Source: Mesorhizobium xinjiangense
GTDB lineage: Bacteria > Pseudomonadota > Alphaproteobacteria > Rhizobiales > Rhizobiaceae
DNA length: 64,000 nt
Assembly: GCF_009749525.1 (NCBI RefSeq)
Contig: NZ_WOAC01000003.1
Span: 237,391 to 301,390, forward strand
Reading direction: 5' to 3'
Part shown: piece after piece, positions 18,750 to 28,431 of the stretch
How positions within the stretch are numbered: position 1 is the first letter of the stretch
How the letters are laid out: each line of letters starts with the position of its first letter
Position numbers and translations under genes: made by a program
The notes under the pieces: model-generated
Database searches by the model: none
What the model saw: only the letters and a program-made list of their open reading frames with translations
Told to the model about the DNA's origin: nothing

Positions 18750-19637
18750 ATGGCTGTGCAAAGCATGACGGGCTTTGCCAGGGCGGCCGGCGAGCATGAC
18801 GGGTCGGCCTTTACCTGGGAGTTGCGCTCGGTCAACGGGCGCGGCCTGGAAGCCCGCGTTCGGCTTCCGCAGGGCTTCGAGCGGCTTGAACTGGCCGCGC
18901 GGCAGGCAATCCAGAAGCGTTTTTCGCGCGGCAACGTCCAGGCTAACCTGTCGCATGCGCGCGTCGGTCCGGCCGGCGCGCCAGTCGTCAACGAGGCGTT
19001 TCTCAAGCAGGTCGCGGACCTCGCCCGTCACATGCAGGCTGAGTATGGTTGCGCCCCGCCCAGCGCGGACGGTCTTTTGGCCTTGAAGGGCGTTCTGGAA
19101 ACACCCAACGGCCTGGAGCCGCAGGACGGCCAGGGCGGGTTGGACAAAGCCGTCATGCAGGCGCTCGACAGCGCCCTCGATGCCCTCGAGACGGCACGTT
19201 GCAGCGAGGGTACGGCGCTTGCCAAGGTGGTGCTTCAGCAGGTCGAGCGCATCGAGGCCCTGACACAGCGCGTCGAGAAGGATCCTTCGCGCGAGCCAGA
19301 GGCCATTCGCGAGCGCCTCGCCGGCCAGATCAAGCTTCTGAGCGATGCTTCGGACCAGTTCGACGAGCAGCGACTGCACATGGAAGCGGTTCTGCTTGCC
19401 TCCAAGGCCGACATCCGCGAGGAGATCGACCGGCTGAAGGCGCATGTGGCCGCTGCGCGCTCCATGCTTGACGAAGGCGGAACGATTGGCCGCCGGCTCG
19501 ATTTTCTCGCACAGGAGTTCGGGCGCGAATCGAATACGCTCTGCGCCAAGTCGAACGCCGCCTCGGTGACCGCGATCGGGCTGGAGCTGAAGGTGGTCGT
19601 CGACCAGCTTCGCGAACAGGTGCAGAATCTGGAGTAG
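18750..19637 (+). CDS. YicC family endoribonuclease
   Basis: A 295-residue member of the YicC/YloC family, reported to be RNases that degrade certain small RNAs in E. coli. It begins [12 protein letters not shown], the signature N-terminus (SMTGFGRA in most members), and ends with the conserved REESNTLCSKS-like stretch, here [28 protein letters not shown] lies upstream of the chosen ATG. It is followed 4 nt later by gmk, a conserved pair suggesting cotranscription. Confidence 0.93.
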   Translation: MAVQSMTGFARAAGEHDGSAFTWELRSVNGRGLEARVRLPQGFERLELAARQAIQKRFSRGNVQANLSHARVGPAGAPVVNEAFLKQVADLARHMQAEYGCAPPSADGLLALKGVLETPNGLEPQDGQGGLDKAVMQALDSALDALETARCSEGTALAKVVLQQVERIEALTQRVEKDPSREPEAIRERLAGQIKLLSDASDQFDEQRLHMEAVLLASKADIREEIDRLKAHVAAARSMLDEGGTIGRRLDFLAQEFGRESNTLCAKSNAASVTAIGLELKVVVDQLREQVQNLE

Positions 19638-19641
19638 GCCG

Positions 19642-20298
19642 ATGGGCGAACCGACACGTAGTGGCGACATTCGCCGGCGCGGATTGATGCTGGTTCTGTC
19701 CTCGCCCTCGGGCGCCGGCAAATCCACCATCGCGCGCTCGCTGCTGGACAATGTGGACGGTTTCGAGCTTTCGGTCAGTGTCACCACGCGCCAGCGCCGC
19801 GGCAGCGAGATCGAGGGCGTGCACTACCGGTTCAAGTCGCAGCGCGAATTCGAGATCATGCGCGACAATGACGAATTGCTGGAATCGGCGGAAGTCCACG
19901 GCAATTTCTACGGCACGCCGCGCGCGCCGGTCGAAAAGGCGCTGGCAGAAGGCCGCGACATGCTGTTCGACATCGACTGGCAGGGGGCCGCCCAGCTGCG
20001 CGACAAGATGCGCGGCGACGTCGTTTCCATCTTCATCCTTCCGCCGACCATGAAGGAACTGCTGGGACGGTTGACGCGCCGCGCCGAGGACACGCCAGAG
20101 ATCATCCAGACGCGGTTGAAGAACGCCCGCCTCGAGATCGAGCAATGGGTCGATTACGACTACATCGTCGTCAATGACGATCTCGACCGGGCCTATTCCA
20201 GTGCGCGCGCAATCATCGAGGCCGAGCGACTGCGCCGCGACCGCCGCCCGGGCCTGTACGATTTCGTTGCGGGATTGCTCGGCGAAGAGGCCGGCTGA
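19642..20298 (+). CDS. gmk: Guanylate kinase
   Basis: Phosphorylates GMP to GDP. The 218-residue product has the P-loop [10 protein letters not shown] at 20-29, the GMP-binding [19 protein letters not shown], and the lid region [17 protein letters not shown]. Start ATG lies 4 nt after yicC. Complete and typical; last gene of the plus-strand run that begins with fabD. Confidence 0.98.
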   Translation: MGEPTRSGDIRRRGLMLVLSSPSGAGKSTIARSLLDNVDGFELSVSVTTRQRRGSEIEGVHYRFKSQREFEIMRDNDELLESAEVHGNFYGTPRAPVEKALAEGRDMLFDIDWQGAAQLRDKMRGDVVSIFILPPTMKELLGRLTRRAEDTPEIIQTRLKNARLEIEQWVDYDYIVVNDDLDRAYSSARAIIEAERLRRDRRPGLYDFVAGLLGEEAG

Positions 20299-20322
20299 TC
20301 ATCCGCCCGCAGTGCCGGAAGG

Positions 20323-20357
20323 GGGACGATGTTCAACGATCTGAACGACATCGTCCC
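20323..20357. terminator. Hairpin between convergent gmk and the DUF1326 gene
   Basis: GGGACGATGT pairs with ACATCGTCCC (10 bp) around a 15 nt loop, 24 nt after the gmk stop. There is no T run. Likely a bidirectional transcription-end structure. Confidence 0.45.
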
Positions 20358-20416
20358 TGGCGATGTCCGGATAGTGCTCGCTGCATGAGTGTCTGATCTT
20401 CTGTTTTCGCGCCTGC

Positions 20417-21058
20417 TCAGCCGGTGCCGTGGACCACGCCCGATCCGTTGTGCCGGATGTGATTGAACTGGCCGTAGCTGTCGTCGAGGTCCAGCCTGAT
20501 TGCTCCCCTCGCCTTGGTGGAGGCGCTGCCGATCTCGGCGATCTCGAACTCGATCCCGGCCGGAATATCGATGCGAACCCGGTGCTCGTCCCCGGTTGCC
20601 GGGCTGATGATCGGACGGCCGGTCGATTCCAGCATGTCGCTGATCGTCACATGCGCCTTGCGGGCCTCGATGTCGACATCGAAGGTGAACGGCTTCGTCA
20701 GTGGATCGTGGATGGTGCTCGACATGGCATGGAAAACCCACCAATGGGTGGCGGCGGCTTCGGTCTCGCCGCCATAGAGCACTGTGGCCAGCGCATCGCG
20801 TTGCTCCTCGCTTGCGCGCTCGTCGATGATGACTTGCATCTCGCCGTTGCCCTCGAAGATGGCGCCCGGCCAAGCATAAAACAGCGCGTAACATAGCCCG
20901 GCGAGATCGACCATGCCGAAATGACCGCGATCGATCCTGGCGACCTCGAAGCCGCGGCAGTTGTCCTGTGTCGGCCGCATTTCGAATTGACAGGGGCAGT
21001 TGTAGTCGCAATTGCAATTGCCGAAGGCCGTCGCCTCGATATACCAGTCCGTGGCCAT
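20417..21058 (-). CDS. DUF1326 domain protein
   Basis: A 213-residue protein of a family with no assigned function. It starts MATDWYIEATAFGNCNCDYNCPCQF; the CxCx3CxC cluster at residues 14-21 is the hallmark and suggests metal or redox chemistry. No signal peptide is seen. In some genomes the gene is paired with a membrane DUF2182 protein, which is not present here. The start at 21058 was chosen from this conserved N-terminus. Divergent from the RibD-like gene. Confidence 0.85.
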   Translation of the reverse strand: MATDWYIEATAFGNCNCDYNCPCQFEMRPTQDNCRGFEVARIDRGHFGMVDLAGLCYALFYAWPGAIFEGNGEMQVIIDERASEEQRDALATVLYGGETEAAATHWWVFHAMSSTIHDPLTKPFTFDVDIEARKAHVTISDMLESTGRPIISPATGDEHRVRIDIPAGIEFEIAEIGSASTKARGAIRLDLDDSYGQFNHIRHNGSGVVHGTG

Positions 21059-21272
21059 GGTCGCCTCCGATTGGCGTGGATAGCCCCCGTGGCCCGTGAT
21101 CTTAGCAAAGGCCGCAAATCGAGCCAATCAGGCCGGACCCTACACTTTCGATGATCCCGTCCAACAAAAGTCCCGGTTGCTCGATGGGATTTCTCTTGCC
21201 CATGTCGGCGTGCGGTGAACTCGAACGTCCTCGGCCGGTAGGAGCAACTCGTATCACAACTGGAGATGGACA

Positions 21273-21932
21273 ATGAGGAAGGTGAAAGTAGGCGCATTCG
21301 TCAGCCTGGACGGGATCATGCAGGCGCCGGGTGGTCCCGAGGAGGACCCGGTCGGAGGCTTTGAATATGGAGGCTGGGCCACGACCTATTTCGACGAGGA
21401 GATGGGAAAGGCCGTGGACGAATTGTTCGCCGAACCTTTCGATCTTCTGCTGGGGCGCAAAACCTACGACATTTTCGCCGCTCATTGGCCCTATGTCGAA
21501 GCCGATGATCCGATCGGCTCGCTCTTCAACCGCATCACCAAATATGTGGCGACGCGCAATCCGGACCTGCAGCTTGGCTGGCAGAAGAGCCGGTCTATCG
21601 GTCCCGACGCGGCGGCTGCGGTAAGGGCGTTGAAGGCTGAAGACGGGCCCGTGCTCCTGACCCAGGGCTCGACCGACTTTCTCAAGACGCTGTTGGCCGA
21701 GGATTTGGTGGACGAGATGTTCATCGCGGTCTTTCCCCTCGTTCTGGGCAAGGGCAAGAGGCTCTTTGGAGATGGCACCGCGCCCGGCGCGTTGAAGCTC
21801 ACCAGTTCGAAGGTTTCGGGTTCGGGCATCACGATCAACCGGTATGTCCGCGACGGCGCCGTTTCCACGGGCTCGTTTGCCATGGAGCACCCCACGGAAG
21901 CCGAATTGGAACGTCGGCGCAATCTGGCCTGA
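21273..21932 (+). CDS. RibD C-terminal/dihydrofolate reductase-like protein
   Basis: A 219-residue stand-alone RibD_C (dihydrofolate reductase-fold) protein. It begins MRKVKVGAFVSLDGIMQAPGG, and the middle has LLGRKTYDIFAAHW and LTQGSTDFLKTLLAEDLVDEM, both typical for this superfamily. Such proteins bind NADPH but most have no known substrate. GGAG precedes the ATG. Its stop is only 6 nt from the convergent rsmA stop. Confidence 0.85.
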   Translation: MRKVKVGAFVSLDGIMQAPGGPEEDPVGGFEYGGWATTYFDEEMGKAVDELFAEPFDLLLGRKTYDIFAAHWPYVEADDPIGSLFNRITKYVATRNPDLQLGWQKSRSIGPDAAAAVRALKAEDGPVLLTQGSTDFLKTLLAEDLVDEMFIAVFPLVLGKGKRLFGDGTAPGALKLTSSKVSGSGITINRYVRDGAVSTGSFAMEHPTEAELERRRNLA

Positions 21933-21938
21933 CGCGTC

Positions 21939-22766
21939 TCAGATCGCGTTGGCCAACGCCACGAATTCGGCGACCGAGAGCGTTTCGGCCCGCCGGGTGG
22001 CCTCGATCCCGGTGCGCGCCAGAAGCGCCTCGCCGCCCAGCGCCTTGAGGCTCTGACGCAGCATCTTGCGGCGCTGGCCAAAGGCGGCCTGGGTGACGCG
22101 CCCGAGCTTTGCCGCGTCCGCCGGCAAGGGCTCGGCGCGGGGCACGATGTGCACCACGGAAGACGTGACTTTGGGCGGAGGCGAGAAGGCCTGCGGCGGC
22201 ACGTCGAAGGCGATGCGCGCCTGCGTGCGCCAGCCGGCAAGCACGCCGAGCCGGCCATAGGCGCGGCTTGCGGGCGCCGCCACGATGCGTTCGGCCACCT
22301 CGCGTTGGAACATCAGCGTCATCGAGCCGTAAAAGGGCGGCCAGTCTTTCGGCGTCAGCCAGCGGATCAGGAGTTCGGTGCCGATATTGTAGGGCAGGTT
22401 GGCCACGATGCGTATATCGGAGGCGCCGGCGGCCAGCTTGGCAAAATCGGTCTCCAGTGCATCGTCGCTGACGATTTCGAGCTTTCCGGGATAATGCGCG
22501 GCGATTTCCGCCAGGGCCGCGAGGCAGCGTTCGTCGCGCTCGATGGCGATGACGCGTTGCGCGCCTTCCATCAGCAGGGCGCGCGTCAGCCCGCCGGGGC
22601 CGGGACCGACCTCGATTACCGTCGCGCCCGACAGGTCCCCGGCAGCACGGGCGATCTTCGCAGTCAGATTGAGGTCGAGCAGAAAGTTCTGCCCCAATGA
22701 TTTCTTGGCCGCGATCGCGTGGCGTTCGATGACTTCGCGCAGCGGCGGCAGGCCGTCGGCGCTCAT
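21939..22766 (-). CDS. rsmA: 16S rRNA (adenine1518/1519-N6)-dimethyltransferase
   Basis: RsmA/KsgA dimethylates two adjacent adenines in helix 45 of 16S rRNA in late small-subunit assembly. The 275-residue product has the KSLGQNFL entry motif, SAM motif [10 protein letters not shown] near 52-61, and the catalytic NLPYNIG near 124-130. Its ATG overlaps the pdxA stop by 4 nt (ATGA). It is the last gene of the lptF-lptG-lptD-surA-pdxA-rsmA series. Confidence 0.98.
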   Translation of the reverse strand: MSADGLPPLREVIERHAIAAKKSLGQNFLLDLNLTAKIARAAGDLSGATVIEVGPGPGGLTRALLMEGAQRVIAIERDERCLAALAEIAAHYPGKLEIVSDDALETDFAKLAAGASDIRIVANLPYNIGTELLIRWLTPKDWPPFYGSMTLMFQREVAERIVAAPASRAYGRLGVLAGWRTQARIAFDVPPQAFSPPPKVTSSVVHIVPRAEPLPADAAKLGRVTQAAFGQRRKMLRQSLKALGGEALLARTGIEATRRAETLSVAEFVALANAI

Positions 22767-23773
22767 GCAGGCGATCCGGCGTTGTCGGCAAGTTTGCGCG
22801 CCAGCCCGATCGCTGCGACCAGGCTGTCGGCTCGCGCCACGCCCTGGCCGGCAATGCCGAACGCCGTGCCGTGGTCGGGGGAGGTGCGGATGAAGGGCAG
22901 GCCGAGCGTGACGTTCACCGTCTCGTCGAAGGCGAGCGCCTTGGCCGGAATGAGCGCCTGGTCGTGGTACATGCAGATCGCGGCATCATAGGTCGCCCGC
23001 GCGCGGGCATGAAACATGGTGTCGGCGGGCAGGGGGCCGAAGGCGTCTATGCCTTCGGCGCGCAGGGTCTCGATCGCCGGTGCGATGATCTGCGCGTCCT
23101 CGCTGCCCATTGCACCGTCCTCGCCGGCATGCGGGTTGAGCCCGGCAACGGCGAGGCGCGGCCCGGCAATGCCGAAGCGCTGCTCGAGGTCGTGCGCGAC
23201 GATCCGGCAGACGGCAAGGATGTCATCGGTAGTCAAAACTGCGGGGACATGCGCAAGGGGGATGTGGATGGTGACGGGTACGGCGCGCAGGTCCGGCCCG
23301 GCCAGCATCATTACCGGTCGAGCGGGCTCGCCTGAATGCTGCTGCGCCAGATGAGCCAGATACTCGGTATGGCCGGGAAAGCCGAAGCCGGCATCATAAA
23401 GCGGCTTCTTGGCGATCGGAGCGGTGACGAGTGCGGCGGCACGGTCGTGCATGACGTCATCGACCGCGCGATCGATCGCTTCGATGATGCCTGGCGCATT
23501 GGCCGTGTCCGGCTGGCCGGGCGTGTCGACGAAGGCGGCGTCGATCGGAGCGACGGGCAGGGCGCTGGCGAAACGTGCAGTCGCTTCATGCGGCTCGCAG
23601 CGATCAATCGGCACCTCTAATCCCAGTCGCGCGGCCCGGGCTTTCAGCAACTGCGGGTCGGTGCGTACATAAAAGGGCGGGATGAACGCCTCATGCCTTG
23701 AAAGCCACGCTTTCAAGATGATCTCGGGGCCGATACCCGAAGGATCCCCGGACGATAGGACGAGCGGTATCAA
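22763..23773 (-). CDS. pdxA: 4-hydroxythreonine-4-phosphate dehydrogenase
   Basis: NAD-dependent step of pyridoxal phosphate synthesis through deoxyxylulose phosphate. It is 336 residues. The N-terminal [12 protein letters not shown], the [12 protein letters not shown] segment and the metal-site [15 protein letters not shown] are all present. It overlaps surA by 4 nt upstream and rsmA by 4 nt downstream, so three genes are translationally chained. This order (lptD-surA-pdxA-rsmA) is shared with enterobacteria. Confidence 0.97.
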   Translation of the reverse strand: MIPLVLSSGDPSGIGPEIILKAWLSRHEAFIPPFYVRTDPQLLKARAARLGLEVPIDRCEPHEATARFASALPVAPIDAAFVDTPGQPDTANAPGIIEAIDRAVDDVMHDRAAALVTAPIAKKPLYDAGFGFPGHTEYLAHLAQQHSGEPARPVMMLAGPDLRAVPVTIHIPLAHVPAVLTTDDILAVCRIVAHDLEQRFGIAGPRLAVAGLNPHAGEDGAMGSEDAQIIAPAIETLRAEGIDAFGPLPADTMFHARARATYDAAICMYHDQALIPAKALAFDETVNVTLGLPFIRTSPDHGTAFGIAGQGVARADSLVAAIGLARKLADNAGSPA

Positions 23774-24693
23774 CGCTTCACGACAACGGCCTTTTCGCGC
23801 AGCTCCTCGACATATTTCTTGCTCAGTTCTTCGGCCTTCGCGTCCTGCTGCCCTTCGGTTGAAAACACCATCTGCGCCACACGGTCATCCGACACCTCGC
23901 GGGCGCTGCAGATGCCGATGAATTCCACCCCGCGTTCGGTGTCGCGCACCTTTGTGGCCGCACCCTGCCGGGTTGCCTTGATGGCATCCGCCCAGTCCGG
24001 CGGCAGGGCCGGCTCGAGCACCCGCCCGAGATCGCGCACGGTCACGTCAATCAGCCCCTTGGCGAACTGGCGCGTGTTGTCGCAGCCGTTGAAGCGCAAG
24101 CGCATGGCTTCCGCCTCGCGTCGGCGCTTGCCGAGCAGGCTGCTGCGTTGGCTGGACGGCACAACGAAAATGACCTGCTGCAGCATGTATTCGGTCGCCG
24201 TTGGTTTGTCGCCGCCCTGTTGCAGCATGCGTTGCACGGCGTCCTGTTCGGACATGCGCGTCTCGGCCCGGTAGCGCGCGCGCAACACCTGGTTCCACCC
24301 CATCTGGACGCGGATATACTCCTTGAAATGTCCTTTGGTGACGCCGCTTTGCGCCAGCGCCTGGTCGAGCTGGGAGGTGGACATCTTGTTGCCGGAGGCA
24401 AAACGTCCATAGGCGTCGTCGACCGCCTGCTCCGGTATGGTGATGTTCAACCGGTTCATTTCGGCGGCCTGCAGCGTCTGTTCGATCATCGCCTGGGAGG
24501 CGTCGCCCTTGCGGCGCTGCAGGCGCAGGAAGGCCTGCCGACGGGCGATGTCATAGCTCGTGACCGGAATATTGTCGACGATATACTTGATCTCGCTTGC
24601 ATGGCTGGGCGCAGCAAATTGCGCGGCCGCTGCCGTCATCGCGAAGATCAGGAATACCCGGACGGCCAGACGCCGTCCCATGGAAGTATTCAT
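23770..24693 (-). CDS. surA: Periplasmic chaperone SurA-type protein
   Basis: A 307-residue periplasmic chaperone for outer-membrane proteins. It starts with a signal peptide ([25 protein letters not shown], cleavage likely after SHA), followed by the SurA N-domain beginning [23 protein letters not shown]. The parvulin domain is degenerate: the peptidyl-prolyl isomerase motif is hard to see, as in many alphaproteobacterial SurA proteins. The start at 24693 was preferred to an ATG eight codons upstream because GGGGG precedes it. It shares operon and purpose (barrel and LPS assembly) with lptD. Confidence 0.88.
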   Translation of the reverse strand: MNTSMGRRLAVRVFLIFAMTAAAAQFAAPSHASEIKYIVDNIPVTSYDIARRQAFLRLQRRKGDASQAMIEQTLQAAEMNRLNITIPEQAVDDAYGRFASGNKMSTSQLDQALAQSGVTKGHFKEYIRVQMGWNQVLRARYRAETRMSEQDAVQRMLQQGGDKPTATEYMLQQVIFVVPSSQRSSLLGKRRREAEAMRLRFNGCDNTRQFAKGLIDVTVRDLGRVLEPALPPDWADAIKATRQGAATKVRDTERGVEFIGICSAREVSDDRVAQMVFSTEGQQDAKAEELSKKYVEELREKAVVVKR

Positions 24694-24786
24694 TGCGGGA
24701 ACCCCCGTTCGTTCCATCCTGTCAAATAGCCGACTTTAGTCCATGGGACCATCATACGGCGAAACCATGACGTCAAATTCGCAGCT

Positions 24787-24827
24787 TCTAGTGCAATTCC
24801 AGCAGAAGTGGAACCGCTTCTCCGTGC
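24787..24827. repeat. Possible interspersed rhizobial repeat between lptD and surA
   Basis: In the 185 nt lptD-surA gap, a stretch with GCAATTCCAG followed by an 8 bp inverted repeat AGAAGTGG/CCGCTTCT resembles a short repeat I recall as common in intergenic regions of Mesorhizobium-like genomes. Only the inverted repeat is directly visible; the family link is from memory. Confidence 0.3.
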
Positions 24828-24878
24828 CAAAGCAATGGTCTTGGATCGTCATCCGATTTTGTGGGACTGTAAGCCAAT

Positions 24879-27341
24879 CTAACGCGAGAACTGGCCGGTC
24901 CCGGTGCCGAAATCGCCGATCGTGCGCAGCGATATGTTGAAACCGATCGACGTCGATTCTTCCTTGGTGACTGTCGTTACCGTGCGCTGGAAAATCATTG
25001 CATAGGTAAAGCATTCGTCGTCATAGGCAAAGCCGATCGAGCTGCGCGACAGCGTCTCAGAGACCAGATCATATGTCGCCGATCCATAGGCCCGCCAGTT
25101 TTCGTTGAACTGCAAGGCCAGCCGGCCGCCGAACTCCCGTCGGTCACCCTCGATGTTGCGAGAAGGATCGTCTTCAAATCCGTAGAGGGGCTGCTGCTGA
25201 ATATAGGCGTAGGTCGCGCCTATCCGGACCCTGTCGAAATCCAGGTCCGCGGCAACCTCGCCCCGGCGCATCTCGAAAGTCTCTTCGTCGAAGCGTCCGC
25301 CCAACGACATTGTCAGCAGGTCGGGCGTGGTAAAACCGACCATGCCGACGAAATCGGAGACATCTGTCTCCAGTCCCGAGTAGGCGCCGACACTGACGAG
25401 GTCTGGCGAGGCAAAGGGATTATCTCCCGCCAGATGGTAGGATTGGCCGAACAGGGCGTTGAGCGTCCAGCCATTGGCGAAGCTGCCCGAATAGCGCAGG
25501 CCGAGATTGGCCCGGGTGCCGCCTTCGATGCGGTCGTAGCCGGAGAATTTGTCGCGATCGAACAGCGTCGTCGCATCGAAGACCAGGCTTTGCGCGTCCT
25601 CGTTCGGAATGCCGAGCGACGACCCATAGGGTGCGTTCGGCCGCACGAAGATCTGTGCCACGGGCTCCAGCACATGCGAGGCGCTGGAGGTCGAGAACAG
25701 GATCGGCCAGCGGGCTTCGAGGCCGGCCGTTGCCATTGCGCGATAATAGGCCGAGCGGATGTCGGCGCTAACGTCGCCATAGGCGTCGCCGTTATAGGAA
25801 TAGTCGGCGCCGGTCAGGAAGGTGGACGTCGAGTTGATGGCCGCAACGGAATCGGCCGAGGCGTCGAGGCCGATGGCATCGCCGCGGGCCGCCAGGACGG
25901 GCGTCACCATCAGTCCGCCCGGCATGACCATGTTGCGCTTCCATTCGCTCTCCGCCGTCAGCCGCGCCGACGTGCCTGCGATGCCGCGTACTGCCTCCGC
26001 CTCGCGAAAGTTCGGAGGTCGCAGCGCATTCACAGGGGCGACATGCAGTTCATCGCGATAGATGACCTGCGAATTGACGTCCAGGGTGAGTTCGCCGCCG
26101 GCCACCGGCTCGTCGAAGGTCTTGGAATAGTCGAAGGAGGGCAGCACCCAGGGCTGCTTGTCGTTGAGCGCCGTCGGCCGGTCGGGCAGTGTGCTTGCCT
26201 GAATGTCGAACTTGTGAAAGCGCAGGTCGAAATAGTTCCGGCCATTCAGTCCGGTAAGGTAGACCTGGTTGTCGCGGTAGTAGTCGTCGTAACCCGTAAT
26301 CTCGTAGGTATTGGAGAAGTTCTCGTCCGACTGCACCATGACGTCCCAGCCGAACGTCCACATCGGATTGATCCGGAATTCGCCCTGGCTGCCGATCATG
26401 CCGCGATTGGTGACGGTGCTGTCGACTTCGTCAAAGTCGAATTCGTCCGGTGAGAGCTGGTGGATGCCGGCGATCTTGAGCGAATACTGGCCGTTTTCGA
26501 AACGTTGGCGCCATTCGGCCTCGCCCAGGAAGCCCTGGCTCGTGTAGCCGGTGCCGGTGACCGTCAGGTCATAGGTCGGCGACAGGGCGAAGTAATAGGG
26601 AATGCCGACGCCGAATCCCAGTTCGGAATTGTAAGCGAAGCGCGGAAAGAGGAACCCGGATTTGCGCTTGACCGTCGGGTCGGCGATTTCGAAGGCCGGC
26701 AGCCTGGCCAGCGGAAAGCCGAAGAATTCGAACCGGGCCCGCTCAAAGCGAACCGTCTTCGTCTCTCCGTTCCAGATGATCTTCTGCGCCTTGATACGCC
26801 ACAATTGCGGTTGGTCCGGCTTGTCCTCGCAGGGCTCACAAGCTGTGTAGACGCCATTGTTGAAGGTCGTTCGCACGCCGCCCACCCGCTCGCCGCTCTC
26901 GGCGGCGAAATAGGTCTTGTCCACCGTTTCCACGCGCATCGCGTTGACGAAACCGTCGCGAAAATCGTCGGTGACATCGATCTCGTCGGAATAGACGCGC
27001 GTGCCTTCGTCGTCGACGAGTTCGACATCTCCGCGCGCGACCAGCCGTCTGGTCCGGCGGTCGTAGATGACGCGCTGTGCAACGAGCCGGTTGCCTCCGT
27101 AGTCGATCTGGACGCCGCCGACGGCCGTCACCGTCTGACGGTCATTGTCGTAAACGAGCGTGTCGGCTTCCAGAAGCAGCGGCTCGTCCGACTCCACGCC
27201 CGCATCAACAGTGCTGAGGTCCTGGGCCTGAAGCGGCAGGAAAGGGGTCTGTGCGAGCACAAACACGCACGCCAGCGCGGAAACACTGCCAAGCAGCCGC
27301 ACGCGTGCAGTCCTGTTGCTGCCACCCCTCTCCGAATGCAC
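24879..27341 (-). CDS. lptD: LPS-assembly outer-membrane protein LptD
   Basis: The outer-membrane translocon that inserts lipopolysaccharide with LptE. It is 820 residues, with a signal peptide (RLLGSVSALACVFVLAQTPFLPLQA) and an N-terminal OstA/LptA-like beta-jellyroll (VDAGVESDEPLLLEADTLVYDNDRQTVTAVGGV). A long beta-barrel follows, ending with the aromatic-poor FSR terminus. The start is GTG at 27341, one base after the lptG stop, with AAGGAGG inside the end of lptG. Placement after lptF and lptG unites three of the seven Lpt components. Confidence 0.96.
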   Translation of the reverse strand: MHSERGGSNRTARVRLLGSVSALACVFVLAQTPFLPLQAQDLSTVDAGVESDEPLLLEADTLVYDNDRQTVTAVGGVQIDYGGNRLVAQRVIYDRRTRRLVARGDVELVDDEGTRVYSDEIDVTDDFRDGFVNAMRVETVDKTYFAAESGERVGGVRTTFNNGVYTACEPCEDKPDQPQLWRIKAQKIIWNGETKTVRFERARFEFFGFPLARLPAFEIADPTVKRKSGFLFPRFAYNSELGFGVGIPYYFALSPTYDLTVTGTGYTSQGFLGEAEWRQRFENGQYSLKIAGIHQLSPDEFDFDEVDSTVTNRGMIGSQGEFRINPMWTFGWDVMVQSDENFSNTYEITGYDDYYRDNQVYLTGLNGRNYFDLRFHKFDIQASTLPDRPTALNDKQPWVLPSFDYSKTFDEPVAGGELTLDVNSQVIYRDELHVAPVNALRPPNFREAEAVRGIAGTSARLTAESEWKRNMVMPGGLMVTPVLAARGDAIGLDASADSVAAINSTSTFLTGADYSYNGDAYGDVSADIRSAYYRAMATAGLEARWPILFSTSSASHVLEPVAQIFVRPNAPYGSSLGIPNEDAQSLVFDATTLFDRDKFSGYDRIEGGTRANLGLRYSGSFANGWTLNALFGQSYHLAGDNPFASPDLVSVGAYSGLETDVSDFVGMVGFTTPDLLTMSLGGRFDEETFEMRRGEVAADLDFDRVRIGATYAYIQQQPLYGFEDDPSRNIEGDRREFGGRLALQFNENWRAYGSATYDLVSETLSRSSIGFAYDDECFTYAMIFQRTVTTVTKEESTSIGFNISLRTIGDFGTGTGQFSR

Positions 27342-27342
27342 T

Positions 27343-28431
27343 CTACCCGTCCTCCTTGTGCAGCAGATATGTTACCCCGAAAAACGTCGCGATAACCACC
27401 GGAAACCACGCCGCAATCACCGGCGGGACGATTCCCGTACTGCCGAACGCCTTGACCAGAGTCGAAACGACATAAAGCAGAAAGCCCGCCAGGATGCCAC
27501 CCAGAATCATATGCCCCGAATCCCCCAGCCGCACGAATCGCATGGAAACCGTTGCGGCTATCAATGTCATTGCCACCAACAGCGGGGGCAATGCAATAAG
27601 CGAATGATATTGCATGGAAAAACCATTCGCCGCATAACCGTATGCCTGGGCCGCCTCGATCTTGCGCCCGAGTTCGAAGAACGGCACGGATTCGGGTCTG
27701 ACGAGGCGTTGCTGGACGTATTCCGGGCGCAGATTTGTCGCCACGCGCTCTTGATCCGACGTTTGCGGCTTGCCGTCGCCTTGACGGGTGACGACGTCGC
27801 GCAACACCCAATAGCCGTCGCGCAACACCGCCCGCCGGGCGTCCTGCCGCTCGACGATCTCGCCGTCCGAATCGATGTGGATGAATACGGCATCCGACAG
27901 CGTCATGCCGTCATTGAGCACGGCGCGGGCGCCAATGATGGTCTCGCCGTCATCCGTCTTTTGCCGCAGCCAGGGAATCGAATGGGCCGTGATCTCGTTC
28001 GAACGGCCCGAGCGCAGGTCGGCCTCCATGACTTCGGCCTGTGAAAAACCATGCGCAGCCAGGGGGTTAAGGAAAATTACGGCAGCTGTGCCGAAGAGGA
28101 AGGCACCGATACACACGGGCAATAGGAACTGCCAGGCCGATACCCCGGCCGAGCGCGCAATCACCAGTTCGTATTTGCGGTTGAGCGCGATCAGCGTCGA
28201 CATGGCCGAGAACAGGGCGATGAAGGGAATGGTCTGCTGAAGGATCATCGGAACCCGCATGGCGGACATGACCAGCCCGAACTCCAGCGAAAAGCCTTCG
28301 AGATTGCCGAAACGGCTCGATTGCTCGGTAAAATCGATGATGTAGATGAGGGCGAAGATACCCGCCAGGAACCATCCGGTGATGACGATGTAGCGGCGGA
28401 AGAAGTATCGCCCGAGGGTCCATCCGATCAT
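27343..28431 (-). CDS. lptG: LPS export permease LptG
   Basis: A 362-residue inner-membrane subunit of the LptB2FG ABC exporter that extracts LPS and passes it to the Lpt bridge. It begins MIGWTLGRYFFRRYIVITGWFLAGIFALIYIIDF, has six predicted membrane helices (three at each end) and a central periplasmic beta-jellyroll. Its ATG overlaps the lptF stop by 4 nt. Longer open sequence upstream belongs to another frame of lptF. Confidence 0.95.
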   Translation of the reverse strand: MIGWTLGRYFFRRYIVITGWFLAGIFALIYIIDFTEQSSRFGNLEGFSLEFGLVMSAMRVPMILQQTIPFIALFSAMSTLIALNRKYELVIARSAGVSAWQFLLPVCIGAFLFGTAAVIFLNPLAAHGFSQAEVMEADLRSGRSNEITAHSIPWLRQKTDDGETIIGARAVLNDGMTLSDAVFIHIDSDGEIVERQDARRAVLRDGYWVLRDVVTRQGDGKPQTSDQERVATNLRPEYVQQRLVRPESVPFFELGRKIEAAQAYGYAANGFSMQYHSLIALPPLLVAMTLIAATVSMRFVRLGDSGHMILGGILAGFLLYVVSTLVKAFGSTGIVPPVIAAWFPVVIATFFGVTYLLHKEDG

